A stretch of DNA of 64,000 nt from positions 3,529,001-3,593,000 of the forward strand of contig NZ_CP155567.1 in NCBI RefSeq assembly GCF_039696035.1, given 5' to 3'. The position numbers were made by a program, and so were the translations under genes. The notes beneath the pieces are model-generated. The model was not told the DNA's origin, did no database searches, and saw only the letters and a program-made list of their open reading frames with translations. Position 1 is the stretch's first letter. Each line of letters starts with the position of its first letter. Shown here piece by piece: positions 40,019 to 49,059 of this stretch. Origin of the DNA: Microbulbifer sp. SAOS-129_SWC (GTDB lineage: Bacteria; Pseudomonadota; Gammaproteobacteria; Pseudomonadales; Cellvibrionaceae).

Positions 40019-41596
40019 ATGGAAATGGGAAGAAGGATGGCGAAAGCAGCTGAAACACTGACCACTCACGTAGTCACTGCCACTCGAACCGCAGCCTGTG
40101 CCGCAGTCTTATGCTGTGCACTTGGCGTAGATCCCAGTCGCGCAGGTGAAAATATCAGCGGTTTCACTTATCTGGATAATCCAACCACGGAGACAACCGC
40201 TGAGACTTTCGGGCCTACGAGTTCTAACTGCCTCTCGATTGCCAACGTCGCCCCTGTCTTGCTGCCGTACGTCAACAACGGACCGGTATTTGGCTTGCCG
40301 GGAACGATCGTCGGTGATATCTCCGAACGCACTCAGCTAACCGGTGACTGGGGTGGGCAGCGCACTGCTCTGGCCGAGAAGGGTGTGTTCATGGATGTCT
40401 ACACAACATTCGCTTACCAAAGCATAACTTCTGGGGGACTCGATGAAGTCGATGCCTCGATCAATAACGTTCAGATCTCAATTAACGTCGATACTGGCCG
40501 CGCCGGGCTGTGGCGTGGCGGTGTACTCCACTTTACCGCGCAGGGACGCACCGGCTCCTCATTTGACGATCAATTTGCCGTGGGCAGCTCCATACCTCAG
40601 TATCTAGATCTCCTGTTACCGGGCGCAAAGCTGGACAACGATATATACCCCTCAGATTTCTACCTTCTACAATCGATCACTCCGAAAACCGGGGTGATCG
40701 TCGGCGTCATCAACGGTCTGTACCTACCAGATCAAACGCTGTTCGGTGACGCGCATCGGTATGCATTCACCAACTTCAGTTTTAACAAGAACCCCCTATT
40801 TGCAAACTTCTTCGGCCCCACCGCAGTGGCAGCTCTCGGCGCTTACGCACCGTCGGAGTCACTTGTATTCACTGGTGGAGTTCTTGATCCCTACACCGTG
40901 GCAAATGATTATTCCGATACGTTCGACGCGGTCAATCTCTACGGCCAAGCAACATTCACTTATAGTGCCGGGGGACGACCCGGGCAAGTCACAGGAGCGG
41001 TAAATTGGACCAATCAAGAAAAGCTAAACTTGGATGACCCGTTTGAGCCATTTACACCGCTGCAAATTGCGGAACTGTTGACTACTACCGATCTATCAAT
41101 AAGCGACCTTGACCTTTCACTCAACAACATCGACTCAAGCTATTTCGCCATAGGAAATTTTTCGCAATACCTGTTGGTAAAGGACGACCCGACCAGTATC
41201 AAAGAAAAACTTAAGAGTGGTCAGCAGCTGCGCGGACTGGGGCTATTTGGCCGCTTCGGGTATGCACCCGAAAAGTCCAATGTTCTGGCAGCACACGCAA
41301 GCCTTGCACTTTATGGACGCGGACTTTCAAACCAGCGACCGATTGACAGCTTCGGTGCTGGCGTTTACTACAACAGAATAAGCCGAGGGCTCACAGATGG
41401 CCTAAGTGATCTAACTCTTGGCGCCATAGATGTGGATGACGAAGTAGGCATTGAGGCATTTTATGACTTCGCGTTAACGCCGGCAGTTCGCTTAATCGCC
41501 AGCTATCAGTGGATTCAGAATCCATTGCTCGCGCAAGTGGTTTCGAATGAGGACCATGCAAATGTCTTCTTTGCACGCATTAGTGTTGCCTGGTAA
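40019..41596 (+). CDS. OprB-family carbohydrate-selective porin
   Basis: An outer-membrane beta-barrel of 525 residues with a probable signal peptide (about 1-42, ending SRAGEN). The OprB start LTGDWGGQRTALAEKGVFMD is present near residue 105, followed by alternating beta segments (GLWRGGVLHFTAQGRTGSSF, LYGQATFTYSAGGRPGQ) and a C-terminal strand ending in Trp (VFFARISVAW), the signal for BAM insertion. It is in an apparent operon with the isomerase gene, an unusual pairing. The first ATG (40019) or a later one (40025/40037) could be the start. Confidence 0.85.
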   Translation: MEMGRRMAKAAETLTTHVVTATRTAACAAVLCCALGVDPSRAGENISGFTYLDNPTTETTAETFGPTSSNCLSIANVAPVLLPYVNNGPVFGLPGTIVGDISERTQLTGDWGGQRTALAEKGVFMDVYTTFAYQSITSGGLDEVDASINNVQISINVDTGRAGLWRGGVLHFTAQGRTGSSFDDQFAVGSSIPQYLDLLLPGAKLDNDIYPSDFYLLQSITPKTGVIVGVINGLYLPDQTLFGDAHRYAFTNFSFNKNPLFANFFGPTAVAALGAYAPSESLVFTGGVLDPYTVANDYSDTFDAVNLYGQATFTYSAGGRPGQVTGAVNWTNQEKLNLDDPFEPFTPLQIAELLTTTDLSISDLDLSLNNIDSSYFAIGNFSQYLLVKDDPTSIKEKLKSGQQLRGLGLFGRFGYAPEKSNVLAAHASLALYGRGLSNQRPIDSFGAGVYYNRISRGLTDGLSDLTLGAIDVDDEVGIEAFYDFALTPAVRLIASYQWIQNPLLAQVVSNEDHANVFFARISVAW

Positions 41597-42054
41597 ATGC
41601 CCACCTACTTGTCGCACGCACAGAAAATGTACAACATTAAAAAGCGCTGCAAATAGTTTTGAAAGGCAATTCGGCAACTAAAAAAAATTGAGAGCCAGGT
41701 ATATTTGGTGCGCTTCGCGATCGCACAGACTTCGACTCCAAATAGCGGAGTTGAATAGGTGGAACCGAGACAAAGGAACACCAATAGGAACACCACCTTA
41801 AGATTGACAACAAATTCCTGTTATTTTTCAATGACTTATAACAACAATCCTGCTCCCGCCATCGTACGATCGGCATGCTACCAAGCTTCATTAAGCATCT
41901 GGGTTAATGGATATTCCTGCCAAAACTTTACTCGGCCCCCAATTATTTAATCCACCAGTACCGCGTGCAATTTCGCAGTGCTGATGGATAGCATCTCGGA
42001 ATTTCTAGATATACAGCCTGGCCGAAACTAAATGGCTGCGGACCGGCTTCACGG
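41597..42054. other. intergenic region between modules 1 and 2
   Basis: 458 bases between converging genes. It contains the boundary sequence D (41728-41794). Otherwise it is A/T-rich with no gene seen. Confidence 0.5.
41728..41794 (+). repeat. boundary repeat D, related to the sequence at 59661-59727
   Basis: A 67-base stretch starting GACTTCGAC and containing TGAATAGGTGGAA and ACACCA...TAGGAACA matches 59661-59727 at about 53 of 67 positions with no gaps. It divides the isomerase/porin module from the sulfatase module. Confidence 0.65.
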
Positions 42055-43794
42055 TTATTCCCCCATGTGGCTCGTGGTCTTTTGCTCCTTCATCTGTTGG
42101 ATGATTTGGTCGAGATTGTAGCTCGCAGGGGCCTGGAGCGGCGGGAACTTCTTGTATGTCTCAAGTTCCTTTAACCACATCAGTTGCCCGATCGGCAACA
42201 GGTTCCAATCGTAGATATAGGCTGTGGAAGGCGCACCCAGCGCGCCGCCAACCGCCAACGCACTCTTGTTATTGAGCACATTCTCCTCGAAAGGATCACG
42301 CCTGATATTGTCCACCTGGGTCCAGTGGTACGTCTGCACACCCATGAAGCCGCCCTCGGCATTATCGGGGGCCATGGCGAAATAGAATTTCCAGTTCTTG
42401 TAACGGACCGCCGAGGGGTGCGAACCGCTGTAGTAAAAGATGTAATCGCGCGCGGAATCTCCCTTACCCTCCAGGTAGGCACGCTGGTCGACACCGTCCA
42501 GTGTCGTCTTGACGATCCCTGGATACTTGCCGGCCTCGATCTGTTGCTTCAATCCGTCGCCAGAGGGACCGCCGGCAATATTGACCAGAGTGGGCACCCA
42601 ATCGAGGGCCGAGAAGATCCCGTTCATCACCCCGCCCGGTTTTATGTGCCCCGGCCAGCGCACTAGCAGCGGCAAACGCATACCACCCTCCCAGGTGGTC
42701 AGCTTACCGCCCCGGAAGGGTGTGACACCGCCATCCGGATAGGTGATGGTTTCGGCGCCATTATCGGTGGTGAAGATGATGATTGTGTTGTCGAGCTGCC
42801 CCATGTCCTCGAGCTTTTTGAAGACGTAGCCGATGTTGTCGTCGAGCTGCTTCATGCCGGCTTCGTTGAGGCCCCAGTCCTTGCCGCCCTTCTCTCCGAG
42901 CATATCCAGGTATTTGTCCGGGAGCATGGTGGTGACGTGCATACGCGCCGGGTTGTAGTAAACAAAGAATGGCTTGCCCGTCTTCTTGGGGTCATTTCGA
43001 TCGAGGAAATCAATCACCTTTGCGGATATTTCCTCATCCACGGTTTTCGACCGCTCTAGTGTCAGCGGCCCCTCGTCTTTGCAGGTCTGGTTCTTCTCCG
43101 TGCCGTCTGAGGAAGTGCACCAGATGACGGGGCGCGGAGGCGTCATACACAGCCCGTCCTTGGGGTCGATGGCACCCGGCGGGTCCGAAAGGCCCTTGAC
43201 TGGGGTGTTTTTGCAGGCCGGCACGACGGCCTGGTCGGTCGGCGTCTTGTTGATATCCGGAAAGCTCACGCCCTGCATGGCGTCCAAATGGTACAGATAG
43301 CCCCAGAACTCCTGAAAGCCGTGCGCAGTGGGCAATGAGGAGGTCTTGTCGCCGAGGTGGTTCTTACCAAACTGGCCCGTGTTGTAGCCAAGATCTTTAA
43401 GAAACTTGCCGATGGATGGTGTGCCGGGCAACAGGGAGCTGGTCGCACCAGGAAGCTGAGGCAGGAGCATTCCCGCGCGCAAAGGATTCATGCCGGTGAC
43501 GAACGCTGTGCGCCCGGAAGTGCAGCTCTGCTGTCCGTAATAGTCCGTGAACAGCACACCCTCTTTTGCGATGCGGTCGATGTTGGGCGTCTCACCCACC
43601 ATCAGCCCGCGGTGGTAGGCACCAACGTTAAAGATCCCGACATCATCCGGCATGATGAACAGAATGTTGGGCTTCTTGCCATCCGGCTCCGCTGCAGCAG
43701 CCGGCACGCTGTTAGCGACTATTGCCAACGCGCCAAGGCTGAAGACAAGCGCCGCTCTGCACAGACTGGCTAGCAGTTTCGATTTCCTTATCAT
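42055..43794 (-). CDS. secreted sulfatase (arylsulfatase family)
   Basis: A periplasmic or exported sulfatase of 579 residues. The signal peptide spans about 1-35 (PAAAAEP), then NILFIMPDDVG gives the metal-binding Asp pair. The active-site motif is QQSCTSGRTAFVTG with Cys91 as the residue converted to formylglycine; Ser at the third position of C-x-(P/A)-x-R is less usual. Later blocks include TPFRGGKLTTWEGGMRLPLL and VRWPGHIKPGG, normal for arylsulfatases. The neighbour is an alkylsulfatase, which suggests shared use of organic sulfate esters. No formylglycine-generating enzyme is encoded in the window. Confidence 0.88.
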   Translation of the reverse strand: MIRKSKLLASLCRAALVFSLGALAIVANSVPAAAAEPDGKKPNILFIMPDDVGIFNVGAYHRGLMVGETPNIDRIAKEGVLFTDYYGQQSCTSGRTAFVTGMNPLRAGMLLPQLPGATSSLLPGTPSIGKFLKDLGYNTGQFGKNHLGDKTSSLPTAHGFQEFWGYLYHLDAMQGVSFPDINKTPTDQAVVPACKNTPVKGLSDPPGAIDPKDGLCMTPPRPVIWCTSSDGTEKNQTCKDEGPLTLERSKTVDEEISAKVIDFLDRNDPKKTGKPFFVYYNPARMHVTTMLPDKYLDMLGEKGGKDWGLNEAGMKQLDDNIGYVFKKLEDMGQLDNTIIIFTTDNGAETITYPDGGVTPFRGGKLTTWEGGMRLPLLVRWPGHIKPGGVMNGIFSALDWVPTLVNIAGGPSGDGLKQQIEAGKYPGIVKTTLDGVDQRAYLEGKGDSARDYIFYYSGSHPSAVRYKNWKFYFAMAPDNAEGGFMGVQTYHWTQVDNIRRDPFEENVLNNKSALAVGGALGAPSTAYIYDWNLLPIGQLMWLKELETYKKFPPLQAPASYNLDQIIQQMKEQKTTSHMGE

Positions 43795-43994
43795 TTCCGG
43801 TTCCCCTCCACTTATGGGGTACTTGCGTTTCAGGACGGCAATCCCTCACTGAGCTGCCTGTACTCTTACGTGTATGCGTTCCAGAATCCGCGGCACTTCG
43901 GCGTGCAGGGGCACTTCGTGCTTAGGAGTACGCGCATGTTCATCGCACGCGAACGTCGGTCATCGGCGCACGCGGGCGCTGACTCTGCTGTTTC

Positions 43995-45980
43995 CTATTT
44001 CGTCCCCATCGGCAGCACCACTTGATACCAGGGATCAAACGTATCCAGCAGAGAGACGAACTCTTCAAACTTCTTGGCGTCACCATCGAGTTTGATCGAG
44101 CCCTTGGTAACCCCTTGTTCCACCTTCAGCTTGCCGCCAATGATCTCATTCAAAGTATCCCGGCTCATGGTGATACTGGCATCGGCGTCCTTCGCCTGCT
44201 GATCCTTGTGGTACTGCAGAACGCCGTACTGCACCACCAGCAGGTACTTGTCCTTGGTGTCTGGCAATTCCAGATTCATCTTGATGGTCTTGCCTTCCGC
44301 CTTGGGACCGTTGAGACGAATCGACAGGTAGTCGAAGAACAGTTCCAGCGGCATGGCAGCGACCGTGTCCGGGCTGGCGAATACCGCGATCGGCATGGGT
44401 TTGACGCCTTCGCGCAAGTCCTTGGCCGCACTCATGTACCAGCCACGCCAGGTGCCCGCCTCAGCCTGGTAACCGAGCTGCTCACTGGCATCCGCCATAA
44501 GATTGCGCTCTTTCATGTTACCGGGATCGGCATAGACCACCTGCATCAACACCTGCATCACCCAGCGGTAATCGCCCTTGTCATAGTCTGCCTGGGCCTT
44601 CTTGATAATGGCGTCGGCGCCGCCCATGTAGTCGACGTATTTCTTGGCGGCCTCGACCCGCGGCAGTGGATGCAGGGTAGCGGGGTTGCCGTTAAACCAG
44701 CCAAAGTGCTTGTCGACGGCGGCCTTGACGTTGTGATTGGTAGTGCCGTAGTAACCGCGCAGCCCCCATTCGGATTGCAGTTCCTTGGGCAGCTGGAGCA
44801 TTTCGGCGGCCTCGACCATATCGTAGCCAGCGTTTGCCAGACGCACCGACTGGTCGTTGATGTACTTGTAGGCGGCGGACTGCCTGACCAGATGCTCGCT
44901 GATACGCTCTTTGCCCCAAATAGGCCAGTGGTGCGGTGCGTACAGGACTTCTGCCTCTCTTCCCCAGCGCTCATTTGCCAATTTCAGGTACTTGGCCCAG
45001 TTGTAGGCACTGCGCACCTTGGCCCCGCGCAGGCTGTACACGTTGTGCTGGGTGTGCACCGCGTCCTCAGCGGTGGACAGCGCCTTGTACTTGGGGATGT
45101 AGAAAAACATCTCCGCCGGCGCCTCGGTGTCCGGAGCCAGCATGAACTCGAAATCCAGACCGGCGATGGTCTCCTTCTGGACCGGTTCCGTGATCACGTT
45201 GGTCGGCACGGCGAAGGTGATGGTTCCCCTGGAGTTAATCAGGCCCAAGCCGCTTGTCACGCTCCCGGTGGGGCCTGGCTCTACCAGCTGGCTGTATTGG
45301 TAGCCGCTGAGACGGGTCTGGCGGTTGCCGCCTATCACGTTTTCGTTGAGTGCCGCCTCCGTGAAACCAGTCGGCGCGTAAATCTTGACCTTGCCGGAGT
45401 CGATATCCTCCTGGCTCACCACCCCCTTAACGCCGCCATAGTGATCAATGTGAGAATGGGAGTGGATTACCGCTACGACGGGCTTGTCGCCGCGATGTTT
45501 GCGGTAGAGATCCAGCCCCGCCTTGGCGGTCTCGGCAGAAACCAACGGATCCATGACGATCACGCCGTTGGGGGCCTCGATGAAGGTAATGTTGGAGATG
45601 TCCAGACCGCGAACCTGGTAGATGTGGTCGGTCACTTTAAACAGGCCGGTGTAGTGCTCCATGACCTGAGCCTGTCGCCACAGGCTGGGGTTGACCGTGT
45701 CCGGCGCCGGCTTGTCACCACGAAGAAAATCGAACTTGGGCAAATCCCAGACGATGTCGCCCTTGGCGTTCTTGACCACACCGTTGTTTTCCAGCGGGGC
45801 GATGAACCCTTTCTTGGAATCCTCGAAGGCCTGCTTGTTGTTAAACGGCAGCTCCTTGAGCACCGCCGCGTTGGCCGCCTTGGTGGCCGCGGTGGCTGGT
45901 TTTGCGGTGTCGGCCCCCATGACAGACTGAGCGACACCGATGGCCAATAAAAACGATAGCGCTGTGCGCGTCAGTTTCAT
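43995..45980 (-). CDS. SdsA-type alkyl sulfatase (metallo-beta-lactamase fold)
   Basis: A secreted zinc hydrolase that cleaves primary alkyl sulfates such as SDS. The 661-residue protein has a signal peptide (about 1-22) and a metallo-beta-lactamase domain with HSHSHIDHYGG (residues 173-183), AEDAVHTQHNVYSLRGAKVR and a further ligand region APHHWPIWG. These are followed by the alkylsulfatase dimerisation domain (HFGWFNGNPATLHPLPR) and a C-terminal SCP2-like domain (from about 540) for the alkyl chain. Order and length match Pseudomonas SdsA1. It lies 200 bases from the arylsulfatase on the same strand. Confidence 0.92.
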   Translation of the reverse strand: MKLTRTALSFLLAIGVAQSVMGADTAKPATAATKAANAAVLKELPFNNKQAFEDSKKGFIAPLENNGVVKNAKGDIVWDLPKFDFLRGDKPAPDTVNPSLWRQAQVMEHYTGLFKVTDHIYQVRGLDISNITFIEAPNGVIVMDPLVSAETAKAGLDLYRKHRGDKPVVAVIHSHSHIDHYGGVKGVVSQEDIDSGKVKIYAPTGFTEAALNENVIGGNRQTRLSGYQYSQLVEPGPTGSVTSGLGLINSRGTITFAVPTNVITEPVQKETIAGLDFEFMLAPDTEAPAEMFFYIPKYKALSTAEDAVHTQHNVYSLRGAKVRSAYNWAKYLKLANERWGREAEVLYAPHHWPIWGKERISEHLVRQSAAYKYINDQSVRLANAGYDMVEAAEMLQLPKELQSEWGLRGYYGTTNHNVKAAVDKHFGWFNGNPATLHPLPRVEAAKKYVDYMGGADAIIKKAQADYDKGDYRWVMQVLMQVVYADPGNMKERNLMADASEQLGYQAEAGTWRGWYMSAAKDLREGVKPMPIAVFASPDTVAAMPLELFFDYLSIRLNGPKAEGKTIKMNLELPDTKDKYLLVVQYGVLQYHKDQQAKDADASITMSRDTLNEIIGGKLKVEQGVTKGSIKLDGDAKKFEEFVSLLDTFDPWYQVVLPMGTK

Positions 45981-46015
45981 TTTTGCACGTCCTTGTTTCC
46001 TTACTTGGCTATTAT

Positions 46016-46591
46016 TTATCGACCCCTCCGGCCGGTCATGGATACCGTTTTCAGTACGTTGCTGATGGCTATTTTTTCTCTCTCGTTTCCGTCGATAAGG
46101 AGCATGCCATCCGCCACGGCACGGTCGACCGATAATTTGCCGGCCAGCACTTGCATCAATACCGGCTCCCCGGTGAGCACAACAGACTCCCCTGCGGCCG
46201 GGCCGTCGGTGTGGATGTCAACGCGAATATTGCCGTCAGACCGCGAGTAGCGGGCCCATAGCTGACTCTCCACGTAACCAAGTGAGAAGCTCGCCGGCAG
46301 TTCCCCGGCGGCGGGTGATGCAGCGAGCACTTTCTTAAATGACTGCAGTTGATGCTGCGTATCGGCGTAGTTGGCGCTGCCTTTGCTTGGCGCCGCAAGG
46401 GCTGGGGCCTCAATAACACCATTGTCCGCGGCTCTGCGCAGAGCCACCGCTAAAGAGAAAGAACCGGGGTACATGCGATCGAGGGATAGCTCTAAAGCAT
46501 GAAAGGCGCAACCGATCGCTGCCGGTGCTGCACCCGCCATAAGTATGCTGCATAGAACAAATGGTAAATAACCGCTCAATGGCTTTTCCAT
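46016..46591 (-). CDS. exported protein of unknown function, weak SCP2-like C-terminus
   Basis: A 191-residue protein with an N-terminal hydrophobic segment (about residues 5-28) that may be a signal peptide. The last 60 residues (VVLTGEPVLMQVLAGKLSVD, then DGMLLIDGNEREKIAISNVL) resemble the end of SCP2-type lipid-binding domains, where a glycine-rich turn precedes a helix; this is a weak likeness. It is directly upstream of the alkylsulfatase on the same strand (35 bases between them) and may help bind or present alkyl substrates. No family was firmly recognised. Confidence 0.6.
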   Translation of the reverse strand: MEKPLSGYLPFVLCSILMAGAAPAAIGCAFHALELSLDRMYPGSFSLAVALRRAADNGVIEAPALAAPSKGSANYADTQHQLQSFKKVLAASPAAGELPASFSLGYVESQLWARYSRSDGNIRVDIHTDGPAAGESVVLTGEPVLMQVLAGKLSVDRAVADGMLLIDGNEREKIAISNVLKTVSMTGRRGR

Positions 46592-46869
46592 AAAGCCAGT
46601 AAAGCACGGTCACCCCGAAACGTGGCTGATGGGTGCTGACTGAAATGCCAAAAAATTATAGCTGGCTAGGGGCTAGCAAGCAGGAGGGGTCCCGACTCTT
46701 CTCCCCGGTGGGCGTCATCGGAACCTTGCACCTGCGCCTTTAAAACGTCGGACATGCCCAATTTTCAGGTTCATTATTGGCGTAGATTTTCGCCGGCATT
46801 TCCAATTGCGAGTGCAAGTTCAGGAAGTGGGTGGCGCAGGTCAAAAAGTAATGGGCAGGCAGCATTTTT

Positions 46870-46958
46870 TGTAACACCAGTTGTAACACTAGCACGGGAG
46901 ACCCGCACCAAACGCCCGAATTATAACGGCTGCGGACGCGGGTTCAACTCCCGCCATC
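46870..46958 (+). repeat. attachment-like scar B, copy of the ssrA 3' end
   Basis: TGTAACACCAG (46870-46880), shared with scar C, is followed by CGGACGCGGGTTCAACTCCC and GCCATC (46933-46958), identical to the ssrA 3' end at 25 of 26 bases. There is no tmRNA around it, so it is best read as the far end of a segment inserted at ssrA. The TGA of the LysR gene lies at its right edge. Confidence 0.75.
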
Positions 46959-47871
46959 ACGCAAACTCGTCCCGCTGCTCCACCAGAAAATCAATCAAAG
47001 CCCGTATCTTGGCGGGCATCTGCGCCCTTGAAGGCACATACAAAAAGAACCCCGGAAAAGGCCTGCACCAGCTTTGCAACACCCTCACCAACGAGCCTTC
47101 GGCGAGATACGGCCTTACGCAAAGATCCAGGTGCTGCACGACCCCCACGCCATGGAGAGCAGCGCGCAGCATACTTTCGTCATCATTGAACACCCCGTTT
47201 CCCTTCGGTTCGAAAATCAGGGTGCGCTTTTCAGCATCCGGCGACGTGAAGGACCAGCGGTCGATGAGACCACTGGAGGTAAAACGAAAGGCAAGGCAGT
47301 TATGTTGCAGTAAGTCATCGGGTGTTTCCGGAGTGCCGTGTTTAGCGAAATATTCCGGAGAGCCGACGATCGCCATCGACATCGGCGGTGATACCGGTAC
47401 AGCCACCATTTGCTCCTCGAGACTCTCACCCAGACGAATTCCGACGTCCATGCCACTGGAAATGATATTGGAAAGGCCATCATTCATTACCAGTTCCAAC
47501 GTTATTTTGGGGAAGCGCGCCAGAAACTCCTCCATCTTTGGCTCCAGCAATAACCTGGCAGCCACTCGCGATGTATTGATGCGTATTACCCCGGACGGTT
47601 CAGCTTGCGATTCCCCCACCTCTGAGACCGCCTGGTCAATTGACTCAATGGCTGGTGAAAGTACATCAAACAGCCGCTGCCCCTCCTCTGTTAGCGACAT
47701 GCTGCGCGTACTCCGATTCAGTAACCGCACATTCAGCTGCTGCTCCAGTGATTTCAGGTGCTGCGAAAGCGCCGCACGGGAAACACCCATTTCAGCCGCA
47801 GCCTTGGTAAAGCTGCGGTGATGAGCGATATGGGCGAACCATGCCAGGGAAGGAAGGAGCGACGGGTCCAT
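46957..47871 (-). CDS. LysR-family transcriptional regulator
   Basis: A 304-residue regulator with an N-terminal winged helix-turn-helix (about 1-60: FTKAAAEMGVSRAALSQHLK, SLEQQLNVRLLNRSTRSMSL) and a periplasmic-binding-like effector domain. The ATG at 47871 (MDPSLLP) is chosen; a TTG at 47877 is possible. It is divergent from the hydrolase gene 169 bases away and probably controls it. The stop codon lies in the att-like scar B, so the final residues (DEFA) may have been set by the junction; the overall length is still normal. Confidence 0.9.
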   Translation of the reverse strand: MDPSLLPSLAWFAHIAHHRSFTKAAAEMGVSRAALSQHLKSLEQQLNVRLLNRSTRSMSLTEEGQRLFDVLSPAIESIDQAVSEVGESQAEPSGVIRINTSRVAARLLLEPKMEEFLARFPKITLELVMNDGLSNIISSGMDVGIRLGESLEEQMVAVPVSPPMSMAIVGSPEYFAKHGTPETPDDLLQHNCLAFRFTSSGLIDRWSFTSPDAEKRTLIFEPKGNGVFNDDESMLRAALHGVGVVQHLDLCVRPYLAEGSLVRVLQSWCRPFPGFFLYVPSRAQMPAKIRALIDFLVEQRDEFA

Positions 47872-48039
47872 CAGCAATCCAATTGTAAAGTTTTGCTTAC
47901 CACTATGTTCAAGATTAGCACCTTTTTCAATGCCAATTGGATGCCTATTATTCGTTCACCAACTGCGAGTCGCCGGTTGGGGCCCACGTCAGTTGGGCAA
48001 TGCGTCAGCGACCACCCCAAACCGTAATTGGAGAAGACT

Positions 48040-48957
48040 ATGCAAACGGTCATGATCAAGAACCAGTACTGGGACATCGCAGCCAACATCTACTTTCCCC
48101 CCGGCTTTGATGACCAGAAGCAATACCCGGCCATTATCAGCGCTCACCCCATCGGGAGCTGCAAGGACCAGACAGCGGGCAACGTTTATGGCGAAGCCCT
48201 CCCGAAGGAAGGTTTTGTCGTCGTTGCTTTCGACCGCAGCACACAAGGGCAGAGCGGCGGTGAGCCCCGCTATATAGAAGACCCGGCGTTGGCCGTAGAA
48301 GACTTCAGCCGCGTAACCGACTATTTGGTGACTCTGCCGTACGTGGATGCCGACCGCATCGGGGTGCTGGGGATCTGCGGCGCCGGCGGCTATGCCATCA
48401 ATGCGACCATGATCGAGCGCCGCATCAAGGCCCTTGTCAGCATTACTGGTGTCAATTACGGCCGCCTGTGCCGTGAAGGCTTCAGTGGTTTCGACCCCAT
48501 CGGCCAGATGGAAGCGGTGGCTGCGCAACGCACCGCCGAGGCCAAGGGGGAAGCACTCAAGGTCGACCTGTTCGTACCCCCTTCCCTGGAAGCGGCAGCC
48601 GAAGCGGGTATTACCGACGTCGACGTGCTTGGTGCCACCGACTACTACCGTAATCGCTGTGTCAACGACAATGCCGGCACGCGCGCATTGTTCTCCCGTC
48701 GCGCCGCCTCCGCTGCCTGGGATGCCTTCCATCTGGCCGAGACCCTGCTGACAGCGCCGATGATGGTGGTGGTCGGCGACATACCTGGTGGCTTTGGTGC
48801 CTATCGCGATGGCCTGGAGATTTACGCGCGCGCTGCGTCGAAGATCAAGGAACTGGTGGTCGTCGAGGGTTACTCCCACTACGACCTGTATGACCAGCCG
48901 GAGCCAGTGTCTCAGGCTCTGGCCAAGTTAATCCCTTTTTATAAGGAAAACCTGTAA
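48040..48957 (+). CDS. alpha/beta hydrolase with Cys nucleophile (YcjY/dienelactone-hydrolase-like)
   Basis: A 305-residue cytoplasmic hydrolase. The nucleophile elbow is GVLGICGAGGYA with Cys (about residue 113) in place of Ser, as in dienelactone hydrolases and YcjY-type proteins. An acid region and a C-terminal catalytic His (VEGYSHYDLYDQ) follow. The oxyanion segment is AHPIGSCKDQTAG. No signal peptide is seen. The ATG at 48040 has a GGAG site; a TTG at 48028 would add four residues. It is followed by an Old Yellow Enzyme gene on the same strand and divergent from a LysR gene, a common regulator-plus-detoxification layout. The substrate is unknown. Confidence 0.85.
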   Translation: MQTVMIKNQYWDIAANIYFPPGFDDQKQYPAIISAHPIGSCKDQTAGNVYGEALPKEGFVVVAFDRSTQGQSGGEPRYIEDPALAVEDFSRVTDYLVTLPYVDADRIGVLGICGAGGYAINATMIERRIKALVSITGVNYGRLCREGFSGFDPIGQMEAVAAQRTAEAKGEALKVDLFVPPSLEAAAEAGITDVDVLGATDYYRNRCVNDNAGTRALFSRRAASAAWDAFHLAETLLTAPMMVVVGDIPGGFGAYRDGLEIYARAASKIKELVVVEGYSHYDLYDQPEPVSQALAKLIPFYKENL

Positions 48958-49059
48958 CAGCAGCGTGAGGGAGTGGATTCACCGCGCCCAATTCGATAGT
49001 CGCTTCAGACACTTGTGAGTCGCTTATTTCGGCAAACGACACCATCGGAGTTATTCAAG

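Noticed and set aside
44022..45950. 642-codon plus-strand frame opposite the alkylsulfatase
   Set aside because: Antisense shadow; the minus strand has a signal peptide and metal-binding motifs.
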